Origin: Chloroflexota bacterium
GTDB taxonomy: Bacteria > Chloroflexota > Anaerolineae > Anaerolineales > Villigracilaceae
NCBI GenBank assembly: GCA_016235425.1
Contig: JACRLC010000040.1
Location: 752-59,763, forward strand
Direction of reading: 5' to 3'
Length of the DNA: 59,012 nucleotides
Part shown: positions 25,696 through 34,282 of the stretch, one piece after another
Position numbering within the stretch: the stretch's first letter is position 1
How the letters are laid out: each line of letters starts with the position of its first letter
Position numbers and translations under genes: made by a program
The notes under the pieces: generated by a model
What the model was told of the DNA's origin: nothing
What the model saw: the letters and a program-made list of their open reading frames with translations, nothing else
Database searches by the model: none

Positions 25696-26475
25696 CTACT
25701 CCTCTATTCCTTTTTCGATAAGTTCCTTGAATTTACCTGCAAAACGCGCGGCAGGCGCGCCGTCTACGATGTCGTGATTGAAGGCAAGTGTGACAGAGAG
25801 AAATTCCCGCGGTTCGATCCTGTCTTCAACAAAGGCAGGTTTCTTCGCGATCCCGCCAACGGTCACTCCTAATGTGTGAGTGGGAAGGAAGGCGACGCCC
25901 CAGGCGGCTCCTCCCTGTCCAAACATCCCCACTGAGGTGACGATCACTGTCCCCGTGAACTTCCTGATCCAATGCGGATTGCTCATCACGACTCTAAAAA
26001 ACAGTCTGCGCAGGAAGGCTGGCGTGTAAGGAGCCAGTTTGCTAATTCCCCGCTTCTGCGCACTGATGTGCGGTCTGGTTTGAATCGTTCGAATCTCCGC
26101 GTTGATTTCCTGAAAGGATTTGCGATTCGCGGCGCGGATAATGTGTGGGAGCGCCACACCATCTTTTTCCGTTTCGATCATCGTCACTACATCCACTTCA
26201 TTAAAGATGACAAGCCGCCCCAGCCAATCGCGATAGGCGTGAGCCGTTGGATGAGATTCAATTGCATTCCCCAGGCATTTGACGATGAAGCCTGTGAAAG
26301 AAAGCGTTTCCCCCGTCTTTGCCTTATGTTCGCGGATATGCCTGCGAATATTCGTCACATCCAATTCCAGCAATCCATGGAATATGTGGCGGCGAACAGC
26401 CAGCCAGCCCACATCAACAATGATGCCGCGGCCGCGGGGGAAAGGGACAATAGTGTAATCTTTTGAATTGGGCAT
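25696..26475 (-). CDS. 2-oxoacid dehydrogenase acyltransferase-like catalytic domain protein
   Basis: A 259-residue protein equal to the catalytic domain of E2 components: TGFIVKCLGNAIESHPTAHAYRDW, IRKFTGTVIVTSVGMFG and the active-site region LSVTLAFNHDIVDGAPAARFAGKFKELIE, where HDIVDG matches HxxxDG. No lipoyl or peripheral-subunit-binding domain precedes it, so it is not a normal E2. Single-domain relatives exist, but their substrates are unknown to me. I used the ATG at 26475 (MPNSKDYTIVPFPRGRG); the 66 codons upstream lie in palindromic repeat DNA. Confidence 0.8.
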   Translation of the reverse strand: MPNSKDYTIVPFPRGRGIIVDVGWLAVRRHIFHGLLELDVTNIRRHIREHKAKTGETLSFTGFIVKCLGNAIESHPTAHAYRDWLGRLVIFNEVDVVTMIETEKDGVALPHIIRAANRKSFQEINAEIRTIQTRPHISAQKRGISKLAPYTPAFLRRLFFRVVMSNPHWIRKFTGTVIVTSVGMFGQGGAAWGVAFLPTHTLGVTVGGIAKKPAFVEDRIEPREFLSVTLAFNHDIVDGAPAARFAGKFKELIEKGIEE

Positions 26476-26497
26476 GAAAGTTTTGTTTGGCGTATCC

Positions 26498-26706
26498 TTG
26501 GTCAAGCAGCCCGTGCGGTGCGCTGACCTGTCGAAGCGTTCGTCGGGCATATCGAGACCGGTGTGTTTCTTGTGAACTTCTGCTGCTTTCGAGACTTGGT
26601 GGTTTTCCTGGCCCAGCCCGCCAGGGCAGGGCGATGCGGACGGTCCTACTCGACCACCGACATCAATTGTCATTGCGGGCGGAAGAATGCCGCCCTCGCA
26701 ATGGCA
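26498..26706. repeat. Cluster of three dispersed palindromes
   Basis: 26498-26565 carries GTCGAAGC and CATATCGAGACC; 26598-26658 has arms GGTGGTT/GACCACC of the GATACG...ACTCAACC family; 26669-26706 is a short CATTGCGGGCGG / CCGCCCTCGCAATG element. Together they fill the gap between the acyltransferase-like gene and ftcD. Confidence 0.7.
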
Positions 26707-26708
26707 CG

Positions 26709-28241
26709 TTAAATCCCTCCGCGTTCCTTCATCACTTTCTGAATTTCCTTTTCAAGCTTATCCGCTTTCTTTTCCAAATTCTTTAACTCTTTCAGCATCT
26801 TCTCCCCCACCGACTTATCTTCCAGCGAGTTGATATTGATCCGCACGTTGCAGCCGGCGGCGGTGAGGGCGGCGCGGGCCATGGCGAAGCCGGACATGGA
26901 GTCGCTGATGGCGTTGGCATTGCCGTCTTTCGCGCACTTCAACGCGAGTTCCATCACCTTGACGGCGTCTTCGGCAACGTTCAGTGGAATATGAGCGGCG
27001 TTGAGGGTGGCTTTGATGATGGCGTCGCTACGGGTGGATTTCTGCTCGTCGGTCTCTTTGGGCAACTTGAAAGTGGCCATCAAAACCTCAAACGAGGCGG
27101 CGTCGTCGTCCACGGCCTGGGTCAGTTCCTTGCGAAGTTTTTCAGCCATGACCCGGATGGCCTGCATTTCGGCTTCGACTTCGGCATATTTCTTTTTGCC
27201 AATGGTGAGGCCTGCGACCATGGCGACGAGCGCGGCGCCCATTGCACCCGCGTAGGCCCCGGCAGAACCGCCGCCCGGAGTCGGCGTGGGGGCGGCCAAC
27301 TCTTCGATAAAGGAGGCAGGCTGAGGGGAGTCTGATGCGGCGGCGGGGCTGGGGAAGAGTCTGGATTCAAGAATCTGTTCGGGGGAGAACGCGTCCAGTT
27401 GGGTATACCAGACCGCGGCGTCCACCAAAGCCTCCTGCGGAATCAATCCGACAAGTTCGCTGTGATGAATCCCAACGCCGTAGCGCGCGGCCTCACGTCG
27501 AATGATTTCAACAACGCGCGCAACGGGTGTTTCACGAAAATTGGTGAGGTTCATCGAGACCTGGGCGCGGCCATCCACGAGCAGGCCCAGCCCTTTGACA
27601 AAACGAAGCCCGCCTGAAGAATGTCGAACAGCCTTGGCGATTTTCTTTGCGATGTCCGCGTCGTCGGTGGTGAGATAGACGTTAAAGGCGATGAGCGGAT
27701 TACGCGCGCCGATGACAGTGGCTCCCGCTGAGCCAAGTTTGGCGGGGCCGAAATCGGGTTTGCGTTCGGGATTCGATTCGACTTCGACTTTGAGTCCCTC
27801 GTATTGACCCTTGCGGATGTTTTCGAGATTCACCCGCCCGGGACGAGTTGCCGCCGCTTCATACAAATAGACCGGGATGCTGAGTTCGTTACCGACGCGT
27901 TCACCCAGCCTTTTGGCAATCGCGACACACTCCTCCATCGTCGCGCCGCTCAATGGAACGAAGGGACACACGTCCGTCGCGCCGATGCGCGGATGCGCGC
28001 CCGTGTGATGGTCCAGGTCAATCAGTTCGGAGGCGGTCTTGATGGCGCGGAAAGCGGCCTCTTCCACACCCGCGGCTGTGCCTGCGAAGGTCAGCACCGT
28101 GCGGTTGTGGTCGAGGTCGGAGGAGCGGTCGAGGAGTTTGACTTCGCTGACCGATTGGATAGCCGCGGCGATTTGGTCAATCACTTCGGGGCGGCGCGCT
28201 TCGGAAAAGTTGGGGATACATTCGATTAGTTGAGTAGTCAT
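26709..28241 (-). CDS. ftcD: Bifunctional glutamate formiminotransferase / formimino-THF cyclodeaminase
   Basis: A 510-residue two-domain enzyme. Residues 1 to about 295 are the formiminotransferase (MTTQLIECIPNFSEARRPEV, DHHTGAHPRIGATDVCPFVPL, VSMNLTNFRETPV). After a short Pro/Ala linker, about 310-510 form the helical cyclodeaminase (FIEELAAPTPTPGGGSAGAYAGAMGAALV), ending in a charged coiled coil. It moves the formimino group from histidine breakdown to tetrahydrofolate and then releases ammonia. Other histidine-utilisation genes are not nearby. A 130-bp direct copy of codons about 64-110 lies at 35819-35948. Confidence 0.94.
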   Translation of the reverse strand: MTTQLIECIPNFSEARRPEVIDQIAAAIQSVSEVKLLDRSSDLDHNRTVLTFAGTAAGVEEAAFRAIKTASELIDLDHHTGAHPRIGATDVCPFVPLSGATMEECVAIAKRLGERVGNELSIPVYLYEAAATRPGRVNLENIRKGQYEGLKVEVESNPERKPDFGPAKLGSAGATVIGARNPLIAFNVYLTTDDADIAKKIAKAVRHSSGGLRFVKGLGLLVDGRAQVSMNLTNFRETPVARVVEIIRREAARYGVGIHHSELVGLIPQEALVDAAVWYTQLDAFSPEQILESRLFPSPAAASDSPQPASFIEELAAPTPTPGGGSAGAYAGAMGAALVAMVAGLTIGKKKYAEVEAEMQAIRVMAEKLRKELTQAVDDDAASFEVLMATFKLPKETDEQKSTRSDAIIKATLNAAHIPLNVAEDAVKVMELALKCAKDGNANAISDSMSGFAMARAALTAAGCNVRININSLEDKSVGEKMLKELKNLEKKADKLEKEIQKVMKERGGI

Positions 28242-28715
28242 GTAGTCTCGTGGTTGGGTAGTTTGGTGGTCGAGCAGCCCTGAATGATTTTGGAGGGGCG
28301 TATCGAGGCCAGATTGGCAGGGTCAATTATAAAGGAGGAAAGGTGGGGAAAGGAAGTTAGGTTTTTGCTATGAGAATCCATTGGTGATTACCCACAAGTC
28401 CGTATCCGACATTCAAAGCCTCAAAGCCAGAACATTTTGCCTCGAACTTCACTAATTCACACGGATTTTTAATACCAATTCGCGAAAATTTGTGAAATCC
28501 GCGGCTGAGGTTTTGCTTTTTTTCTCTGAAATTGGCGGGCGTAAAAGATGGGGGTAATCACCAGGAAGCCATAGTTCGCAAAGAGCGCAAAGAACGCGAA
28601 GTTTTAAAGGTTTTCTTGGCGTCCTTTGCGGGCTTCGCGGTAAAAAATGCCCATCGCTGGGGTTCTCCGACAAACTGCTAGGGAAGTTTTCATTCGCACC
28701 CGAAGGGAGAGCAAT
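28242..28715. other. Repeat-containing gap upstream of the accessory cluster
   Basis: No gene visible. A GATACG-type palindrome lies at about 28246-28310. AT-rich, AATTCGCGAAAATTTGTGAAATCCGCGG-like dispersed sequence spans about 28450-28505, and a TTCGCAAAGAGCGCAAAG ... CTTTGCGGGCTTCGCGG element about 28575-28645. The promoter of the downstream cluster should lie here, but I cannot place it. Confidence 0.5.
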
Positions 28716-29111
28716 GTGCATCACCTGCGTCGTTTACCTATATTTGCATTGATATTGATTATGTTAATGGCATTTCTACCATTAGGGCTAAGCATACAAA
28801 ATGCGAATGTTGCGCCTAAAGTTCAGCCATATGAGAATGATCCGGATCTCGGCGATGTGGAAACATACGCAAAGTTCCACGGAGTGAGTGTTGAGGAAGC
28901 TCTTCGCAGATTCCACATTCAGGATATTGCCAGAGCTTTACAAGCAGATGTAAGCGCGAACGAGGCGGAGACTTTCGCCGGGCTCTGGGTTGAGCATTCC
29001 CCGGAATTCCGAATTGTTGTGCTATTTGCCGGGGATATCAATCAAAAGATCAAACCGTATATTACTAAAAAATTAGGCGTATATGAAAAAAGCTTAGTTT
29101 GTTGTTCATAA
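28716..29111 (+). CDS. Secreted or anchored protein resembling a protease prodomain fragment
   Basis: A 131-residue protein. I chose GTG at 28716 because GGGAG lies 6 nt upstream; an in-frame ATG at 28647 is possible. Residues 1-30 look like a signal peptide or anchor (RRLPIFALILIMLMAFLPLG). The mature part ends ANEAETFAGLWVEHSPEFRIVVLFAGD plus about 30 residues. That pattern resembles the N-terminal region of secreted trypsin-like proteases of this phylum, but no catalytic domain follows, so it may be truncated. First gene of the accessory cluster; the SGNH gene starts 15 nt later. Confidence 0.6.
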   Translation: MHHLRRLPIFALILIMLMAFLPLGLSIQNANVAPKVQPYENDPDLGDVETYAKFHGVSVEEALRRFHIQDIARALQADVSANEAETFAGLWVEHSPEFRIVVLFAGDINQKIKPYITKKLGVYEKSLVCCS

Positions 29112-29126
29112 GGAACGAGGTGTTCC

Positions 29127-30155
29127 ATGTTATTAGATGATGACCTCATTGAATTTCATCCCGTTATTGGAAAACGCTTAAGACCAGGAATTCAGCGCGT
29201 ATTAACTCACCCGGAATGGGGGGAGTATGCATTACAGGCGAACAATTATGGCTTTCGCTCCAACCATGATTTTTCACCCTCGAGAGAGCCAGGGACCCGG
29301 CGCATATTGATTTTTGGGGATTCGAATGCTTTTGGCAATGGGGTTTCCAATGAAATGCGCTTCCCGGACATTTTGGAAAATTCAATCCCTGGTGTCGAAG
29401 TGTACAATTTTGCCATGGAAGGGTTTGCACTGGATCAGCAATACCTGTGTTATCAGGAGATTGGGATTGAATTCGAACATGACCTGATAATAATCGCACC
29501 AGCAATCGAGACAATTCGCAAATTGACGGCGCATTATGAAATCACATTGGACGAGCATCACATACAGAGGTGTTATGCCAGACCTTACTTCGATCTGGCG
29601 GATGGAAAACTAGTGCGCAGAAATGTCCCCTTACCAAGCGGATATATTGATGTGGAAAATCTCCAAAATACTGAGAAGGAAAAGGTCCATCGAGGAAATT
29701 TGTTTGCCAAAGTCGGCGATATATTGCAAAAAATTAATTTGAAAGATGCCGTGCTGAAAAATTTTCGATATCAACCATTCCCCGAATATGATAGTTCAAG
29801 TACGCCAGCCTGGCAAATCATGCACGCTATCTTGTTAGAATGGACAGCTCGCAGTTCCAGACCGGTTCTGGTGATCCCATTACCTCGTTTTATCTATGTA
29901 AAAGAACAGGTCAGCGCCAGAAATTACCAGGCGCGATTTCAAGAAGTAGCAAGTGAAACTGGTTGCTTCTTATATGATCCCCTCCCTGACATCCAGAAAC
30001 TTTCAATGGAAGAACGCAGAAAAATGTATTACCTTGAAGGACACTTGACTCCGCAGGGCCACACTTATGTGGCAAATATGATCGCCCCCCATGCGCAAGA
30101 CATCTTGCAGAATTCACAAGAAAATGCACAGAAAAAAATAATATGGATTGATTAG
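29127..30155 (+). CDS. SGNH/GDSL-family hydrolase
   Basis: A 342-residue cytoplasmic-looking protein. Block I is ILIFGDSNAFGNGV with the nucleophile Ser in GDSN, an Asn-containing NFAMEGFALDQQY follows, and the catalytic His block is LEGHLTPQGHTYVANMI near residue 315. No signal peptide. Related proteins act as O-acyl esterases or acyltransferases on glycans and natural products. In this cluster, next to an acyl carrier protein, release or transfer of an acyl group is a reasonable guess. A GAGG ribosome site precedes the ATG. Confidence 0.8.
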   Translation: MLLDDDLIEFHPVIGKRLRPGIQRVLTHPEWGEYALQANNYGFRSNHDFSPSREPGTRRILIFGDSNAFGNGVSNEMRFPDILENSIPGVEVYNFAMEGFALDQQYLCYQEIGIEFEHDLIIIAPAIETIRKLTAHYEITLDEHHIQRCYARPYFDLADGKLVRRNVPLPSGYIDVENLQNTEKEKVHRGNLFAKVGDILQKINLKDAVLKNFRYQPFPEYDSSSTPAWQIMHAILLEWTARSSRPVLVIPLPRFIYVKEQVSARNYQARFQEVASETGCFLYDPLPDIQKLSMEERRKMYYLEGHLTPQGHTYVANMIAPHAQDILQNSQENAQKKIIWID

Positions 30156-30173
30156 AAAATTATTGAGGTCCGT

Positions 30174-30428
30174 ATGTCGGAAATAGAAAACAGAATTCTC
30201 CAATTTTTAGCTGAAAATTTTGTTCTCAGCGAGCAAGTGGAACAATTGGGTTTTGACGAATCCTTTTTGGAGAACGGAATGATTGATTCAACCGGGATCC
30301 TGGAGTTGGTTTTCTTCGTTGAAGATCAATTTGGGATTCAGATCGACACTTCTGAAGTCCTGCCAGAGAATTTTGATTCGATCAATTGTCTTGCCGCTTA
30401 TATCCGCCGCAAACAGGATTTGCAATAA
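30174..30428 (+). CDS. Acyl/peptidyl carrier protein
   Basis: An 84-residue acidic helical protein with the phosphopantetheine site in FLENGMIDSTGILELVFFVEDQFG; Ser of IDS is the modified residue. Helices IQIDTSEVLPENFDSI and SINCLAAYIRRK complete the fold. It would carry a thioester intermediate loaded by the AMP-forming ligase at 34279-35757. GAGG lies 8 nt before the ATG. It stands between the SGNH hydrolase and the asparagine-synthetase-like gene with short gaps, so all are one transcript. Confidence 0.88.
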   Translation: MSEIENRILQFLAENFVLSEQVEQLGFDESFLENGMIDSTGILELVFFVEDQFGIQIDTSEVLPENFDSINCLAAYIRRKQDLQ

Positions 30429-30454
30429 CCGGCTTTCCCATAAATGAGGCTGTC

Positions 30455-32368
30455 ATGTGTGGAATCGCTGGAAAGATAAATCTCAAGTCAACTGAACCGA
30501 TAGATCCAAATTTGATCTATCACATGTTGGATGCCATTCATCACCGCGGCCCGGATGATAATGGAGTTTTTGCAAATAACCAGGTTGGGTTAGGCAGTGC
30601 ACGCCTCTCCATCATTGATCTCGCGGGAGGCCGCCAGCCGATCTGCAATGAGGATGACACGATTTGGATTGTTTTCAACGGAGAGATCTATAATTACCTT
30701 GAGCTGCGCTCGGAATTGGAATCTGCTGGTCATGTTTTTCGCACTCATAGTGATACGGAAGTGTTGGTCCATCTATACGAAGAAAGAGGGCATGATTGGC
30801 TTCTTCAATTGAACGGGCAGTTTGCAATTGCTTTGTGGGATCAACGGCAGCATACCTTGATTTTGGCACGGGATAGGCTGGGTGTACGGCCAATCTATTA
30901 CACAGTCAACGGCGGATTCCTTCTTTTTGCATCGGAGGCAAAAGCTCTGTTCGCGCATCCGGGCATCAAGGCGGAGCTTGATCCTGTCTCTCTGGCCCAA
31001 GTCTTTACCTTTTGGACCACCCTCAGCCCCCGCTCCAGTTTTCGCAATATTCTAAGTGTTCCTCCTGGTCACTATGTAACCATAACGAATGGCGATATAA
31101 AGGTCAATCAATATTGGCAGTTGGATATGACTGCCAATTGTGATTCTCCCAGATCACTCGATGAATCTGCGGAGCGGCTTCGTTACCTTTTGAATGATGC
31201 GATTCGTTTACGCTTACGTTCGGATGTACCAATCGGGGCTTACCTCAGCGGAGGGTTGGATTCGTCCAGTATTACCGCTCTTACCAGCAGGCATATTGAA
31301 ACAAGGCTGAAGACTTTTAGCATCGCCTTTGGTGAGCAGGCCTTTGATGAATCACATTATCAGAACGCCACCAACAAATTTCTGAAAGTCGAAAACTGCG
31401 CCATCCAATGTAAACTTAAGGATATTGGTGAAGCCTTTCCTCAAGCCGTCCGTCATGCTGAGATGCCCTTGCTGCGCACTGCGCCAGTCCCCATGTTCCT
31501 GCTTTCCAGGTTGGTGCATGAGCATGGATTTAAAGTTGTACTCACTGGTGAAGGTGCGGATGAAATTTTGGGTGGCTATGACATTTTCAAGGAGGCAAAG
31601 ATGCGCCGCTTTTGGGCGCGCCAGCCAGATTCCAAGTTGCGACCGTTATTATTGCGCCGTCTCTATCCTTATATTAACATGATGGCATTCGGCGGGGATG
31701 CTTATCTGAAAACTTTTTTCGGAAGGAACCTTGCCAATACGGATGATCCTTTCTACTCGCATCAATTACGCTGGCAAAATACAGCCCGTTGTTGGCGTTT
31801 CTTTTCAGCGGAAGTTCAGGAAGCGGTCAAAGGATATGACCCTTTGGTGGAACTGGCTGAATCGCTTCCATCCGGGTTCAAGACCTGGGATCCATTTGCC
31901 CAATCTCAATACCTGGAGATCACCATTTTTCTTTCTGAATATCTGCTTTCTTCACAGGGTGATCGGATGGGTATGGCGCATTCAGTTGAGGGACGTTACC
32001 CATTCCTGGACCCGCGTGTAGTCGATTATTCTGTGGGCTTGCCGGCGCATCTTAAGATGTATGGGTTGCGCGAGAAGGCGGTTTTGAAGCGCGCCATGAG
32101 CAGATTGTTGCCGCCAGAGACAATCAATCGCTATAAACAACCGTATCGCGCTCCGATACGATCCGTTTTCTTTGGCGAGAATTGTCCGGAATATGTGGCT
32201 GAGTGCCTTTCGCCGGAAAATTTGCGAGAGGCGGGGTATTTTAATCCTGAAACAGTAGCAGGCTTGAGCGCAAAATGCGGCAGCGAAGGACGAGTCAGCG
32301 AAACAGAAGAGATGGCCCTCGTCGGGATTCTTTCCGTCCAGCTTTTGCATTCCATGTGGAGGTCGTAA
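30455..32368 (+). CDS. asnB: Asparagine-synthetase-like glutamine amidotransferase
   Basis: A 637-residue AsnB-family enzyme. The N-terminal class II glutaminase starts MCGIAGKINL with Cys2 as nucleophile and contains HHRGPDDNGV and FNGEIYNYLELR. The C-terminal ATP-pyrophosphatase domain has AYLSGGLDSSSI at about 260-270 and LTGEGADEILGGYD. It uses glutamine nitrogen and ATP to form an amide. In a cluster with a carrier protein and an AMP-ligase, the acceptor is probably not aspartate but a pathway intermediate (inference). I used ATG 30455, since Cys must follow Met. Its stop overlaps the nadE-like start (TAATG). Confidence 0.9.
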   Translation: MCGIAGKINLKSTEPIDPNLIYHMLDAIHHRGPDDNGVFANNQVGLGSARLSIIDLAGGRQPICNEDDTIWIVFNGEIYNYLELRSELESAGHVFRTHSDTEVLVHLYEERGHDWLLQLNGQFAIALWDQRQHTLILARDRLGVRPIYYTVNGGFLLFASEAKALFAHPGIKAELDPVSLAQVFTFWTTLSPRSSFRNILSVPPGHYVTITNGDIKVNQYWQLDMTANCDSPRSLDESAERLRYLLNDAIRLRLRSDVPIGAYLSGGLDSSSITALTSRHIETRLKTFSIAFGEQAFDESHYQNATNKFLKVENCAIQCKLKDIGEAFPQAVRHAEMPLLRTAPVPMFLLSRLVHEHGFKVVLTGEGADEILGGYDIFKEAKMRRFWARQPDSKLRPLLLRRLYPYINMMAFGGDAYLKTFFGRNLANTDDPFYSHQLRWQNTARCWRFFSAEVQEAVKGYDPLVELAESLPSGFKTWDPFAQSQYLEITIFLSEYLLSSQGDRMGMAHSVEGRYPFLDPRVVDYSVGLPAHLKMYGLREKAVLKRAMSRLLPPETINRYKQPYRAPIRSVFFGENCPEYVAECLSPENLREAGYFNPETVAGLSAKCGSEGRVSETEEMALVGILSVQLLHSMWRS

Positions 32369-33336
32369 TGTCCATCTTATCTGATGCCATGCAAATTGCA
32401 GTTGAAGAAGTGTCGCGTATTTCTGAGTGGATCAAAAATAATGTGTTTCAAGAATTCAAACGTCGTGGAGGGGTAATCGGTGTAAGCGGCGGAATTGATT
32501 CGGCTGTAGTATTGGCTTTATCTGCCCGCGCATTGGAAAATAATAAAGTGATTGCTCTGTTCATGCCTGAAAAAGATTCAAGCCCGGATAGTCAAGCACT
32601 GGCGGCTGAAGTTGCAGCTCAATTTGGCGTAGAGCTGGTTATTAACGAGATTTCTCCGACCCTGACCGCTCTCGGATGTTATGACTATATGGCAGAAGCC
32701 ATCAAGCAAATTTATCCAGATTATGAGTCAAATCAGGATAAGGTCAAGTTAGTTTTGCCGGATAATTTGCTTGAGAAGCCAAGCCTAAATGTATTCTCTC
32801 TGGTACTCATGCGAAATGGTCGACCAGAACTACGGAAAATTTTATCCCCCCATGCTTATCTTGGGATCGTAGCGGCGTCCAATATGAAACAGCGCGTTCG
32901 TATGTTAAGTTTGTATTATCACGCCGAGAAACACAATTACGCGGTGATTGGCACCGCAAATAAGAATGAGCATGATCAGGGCTTTTTTGTAAAATATGGA
33001 GACGGCGGTGCTGACCTGCAACCGATCCGTCATCTATACAAATCACAAGTGTATCAATTGGCGCGTTATTTGGGAGTCCCGCAGGGAATTATTCAACGTA
33101 CACCAACGACAGATACCTACAGCGCAGGAAGCACACAGGAGGAGTTTTACTTCCGCGTTCCTTTTGACTTGCTTGATAAAATCTGGCTTGGCATGAATAG
33201 GGGGATGTCTGCTGATACAATTGCAAAAGATCTCGATCTGACCGTGGAGCAAGTTAGGAGAGTGATTGCAGATCTGATGCAGAAGAAGCGCACAACAGAA
33301 TACCTGCGCACGATACCCCTATCCCTCAGTTCATAG
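32368..33336 (+). CDS. NH3-dependent NAD synthetase-like protein
   Basis: A 322-residue N-type ATP-pyrophosphatase. It has VIGVSGGIDSAVVLALSA near residue 35 (the ATP loop), and VIGTANKNEHDQGFFVKYGDGGADLQPIRHLYKSQVY matches the NAD synthetase active-site region. There is no nitrilase/glutaminase domain, so ammonia must come from elsewhere, possibly from the AsnB-like neighbour. It may make NAD or form another amide through an adenylate; context favours a pathway-dedicated paralogue. GGAGG lies 5 nt before the ATG, which overlaps the previous stop. The 3' end overlaps the convergent gene by 11 bp. Confidence 0.85.
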   Translation: MSILSDAMQIAVEEVSRISEWIKNNVFQEFKRRGGVIGVSGGIDSAVVLALSARALENNKVIALFMPEKDSSPDSQALAAEVAAQFGVELVINEISPTLTALGCYDYMAEAIKQIYPDYESNQDKVKLVLPDNLLEKPSLNVFSLVLMRNGRPELRKILSPHAYLGIVAASNMKQRVRMLSLYYHAEKHNYAVIGTANKNEHDQGFFVKYGDGGADLQPIRHLYKSQVYQLARYLGVPQGIIQRTPTTDTYSAGSTQEEFYFRVPFDLLDKIWLGMNRGMSADTIAKDLDLTVEQVRRVIADLMQKKRTTEYLRTIPLSLSS

Positions 33337-34282
33337 ATTTTTTCCAGCGGTGATAATACACATTGAGCAACGGCACAAATTCTGCTGTTGCTTTTTGGTT
33401 TCCAGCTTTGCCGGCGTGATCGTCGCCTGTTGAATAAGCCAGCAGATTAAATTGAGAATCTGCTTGATGCTGGACCGCGCCATTCCACCAGCGATGGTGA
33501 TTGCCAGTCTCTTGTGCCAGGTCGTTCACCTCAGGGTTGCCGCCATTAGTAGTCAGCACGTTAAAGAGATCAAAAACAGCCACATTCTTCAGTGGGTAAT
33601 CTATCAGCCAATCATTCACCAGCCATTGATTAAACGCGCGTGTGTTGGGGGCCGTCGGCGAATAGCACAATGGGGGCGTAGTAACCAACACAAACAACTT
33701 ATCCGCGTGTTCCCGAAAACGGTTTAACAATTCGATGTAAATCCCTTTGGCATTGGCAACTGTATAAGCCGACTCATTCTTGGTTTTGCCCAGTAAAGCC
33801 TTTGCCATAGACTTCACTCGGTACATCAGGTAACGATTAAGTGTTTTTGGATCTGGCGGAACAGTAGCTGCTTTTTGACCTCGCACTGGATTTTTTTCAA
33901 TTGGAGGAACAGATGCCGCTGGGTCACCTCGCAAAGTTGAATTGGGAAAACAAGATTTGAATAAAATGATCTCATTCTCGCCAGGCAGGGACATTTGCTG
34001 GCGGGAGTAAACAGTGTTTTGTCCGCTCTCTTTGAATAGTGCATCAAGGTAAAGAGGACTGCGTTTTGGATCGCAAAACCACTCCCACCAATGACCGATA
34101 TCGGTTCGACTGCCAATTTGATCTGGTCCCCACCCATAATTGGTATCGCTGACAAAATAATTATTCCCGCGTAAGGCAATTCCCAGTCCGCCATTGCGAT
34201 CCGCAAGCCAGTTTGCGCCGCTGGAATGATGAATAAATATCAAACGAACAGGCCGCGGCGCAACAGATTCATCCATGTTCAT
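33326..34282 (-). CDS. Uncharacterised hydrolase-like protein with FIHHSSG motif
   Basis: A 318-residue protein not assigned to a named family. It begins MNMDESVAPRPVRLIFIHHSSGANWL. A conserved-looking first strand ends in HHSSG, then RGNNYFVSDTNYGWGPDQIGSRTDIGHWWEWF, a central FVLVTTPPL strand and a late NHHRWWNGAVQHQ. Strand-Ser-Gly and late His elements are compatible with an SGNH-like hydrolase, but that is tentative. GGAG lies 7 nt before ATG 34282, which overlaps the ligase stop (ATGA), so the two are translationally coupled. Confidence 0.65.
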   Translation of the reverse strand: MNMDESVAPRPVRLIFIHHSSGANWLADRNGGLGIALRGNNYFVSDTNYGWGPDQIGSRTDIGHWWEWFCDPKRSPLYLDALFKESGQNTVYSRQQMSLPGENEIILFKSCFPNSTLRGDPAASVPPIEKNPVRGQKAATVPPDPKTLNRYLMYRVKSMAKALLGKTKNESAYTVANAKGIYIELLNRFREHADKLFVLVTTPPLCYSPTAPNTRAFNQWLVNDWLIDYPLKNVAVFDLFNVLTTNGGNPEVNDLAQETGNHHRWWNGAVQHQADSQFNLLAYSTGDDHAGKAGNQKATAEFVPLLNVYYHRWKKSMN

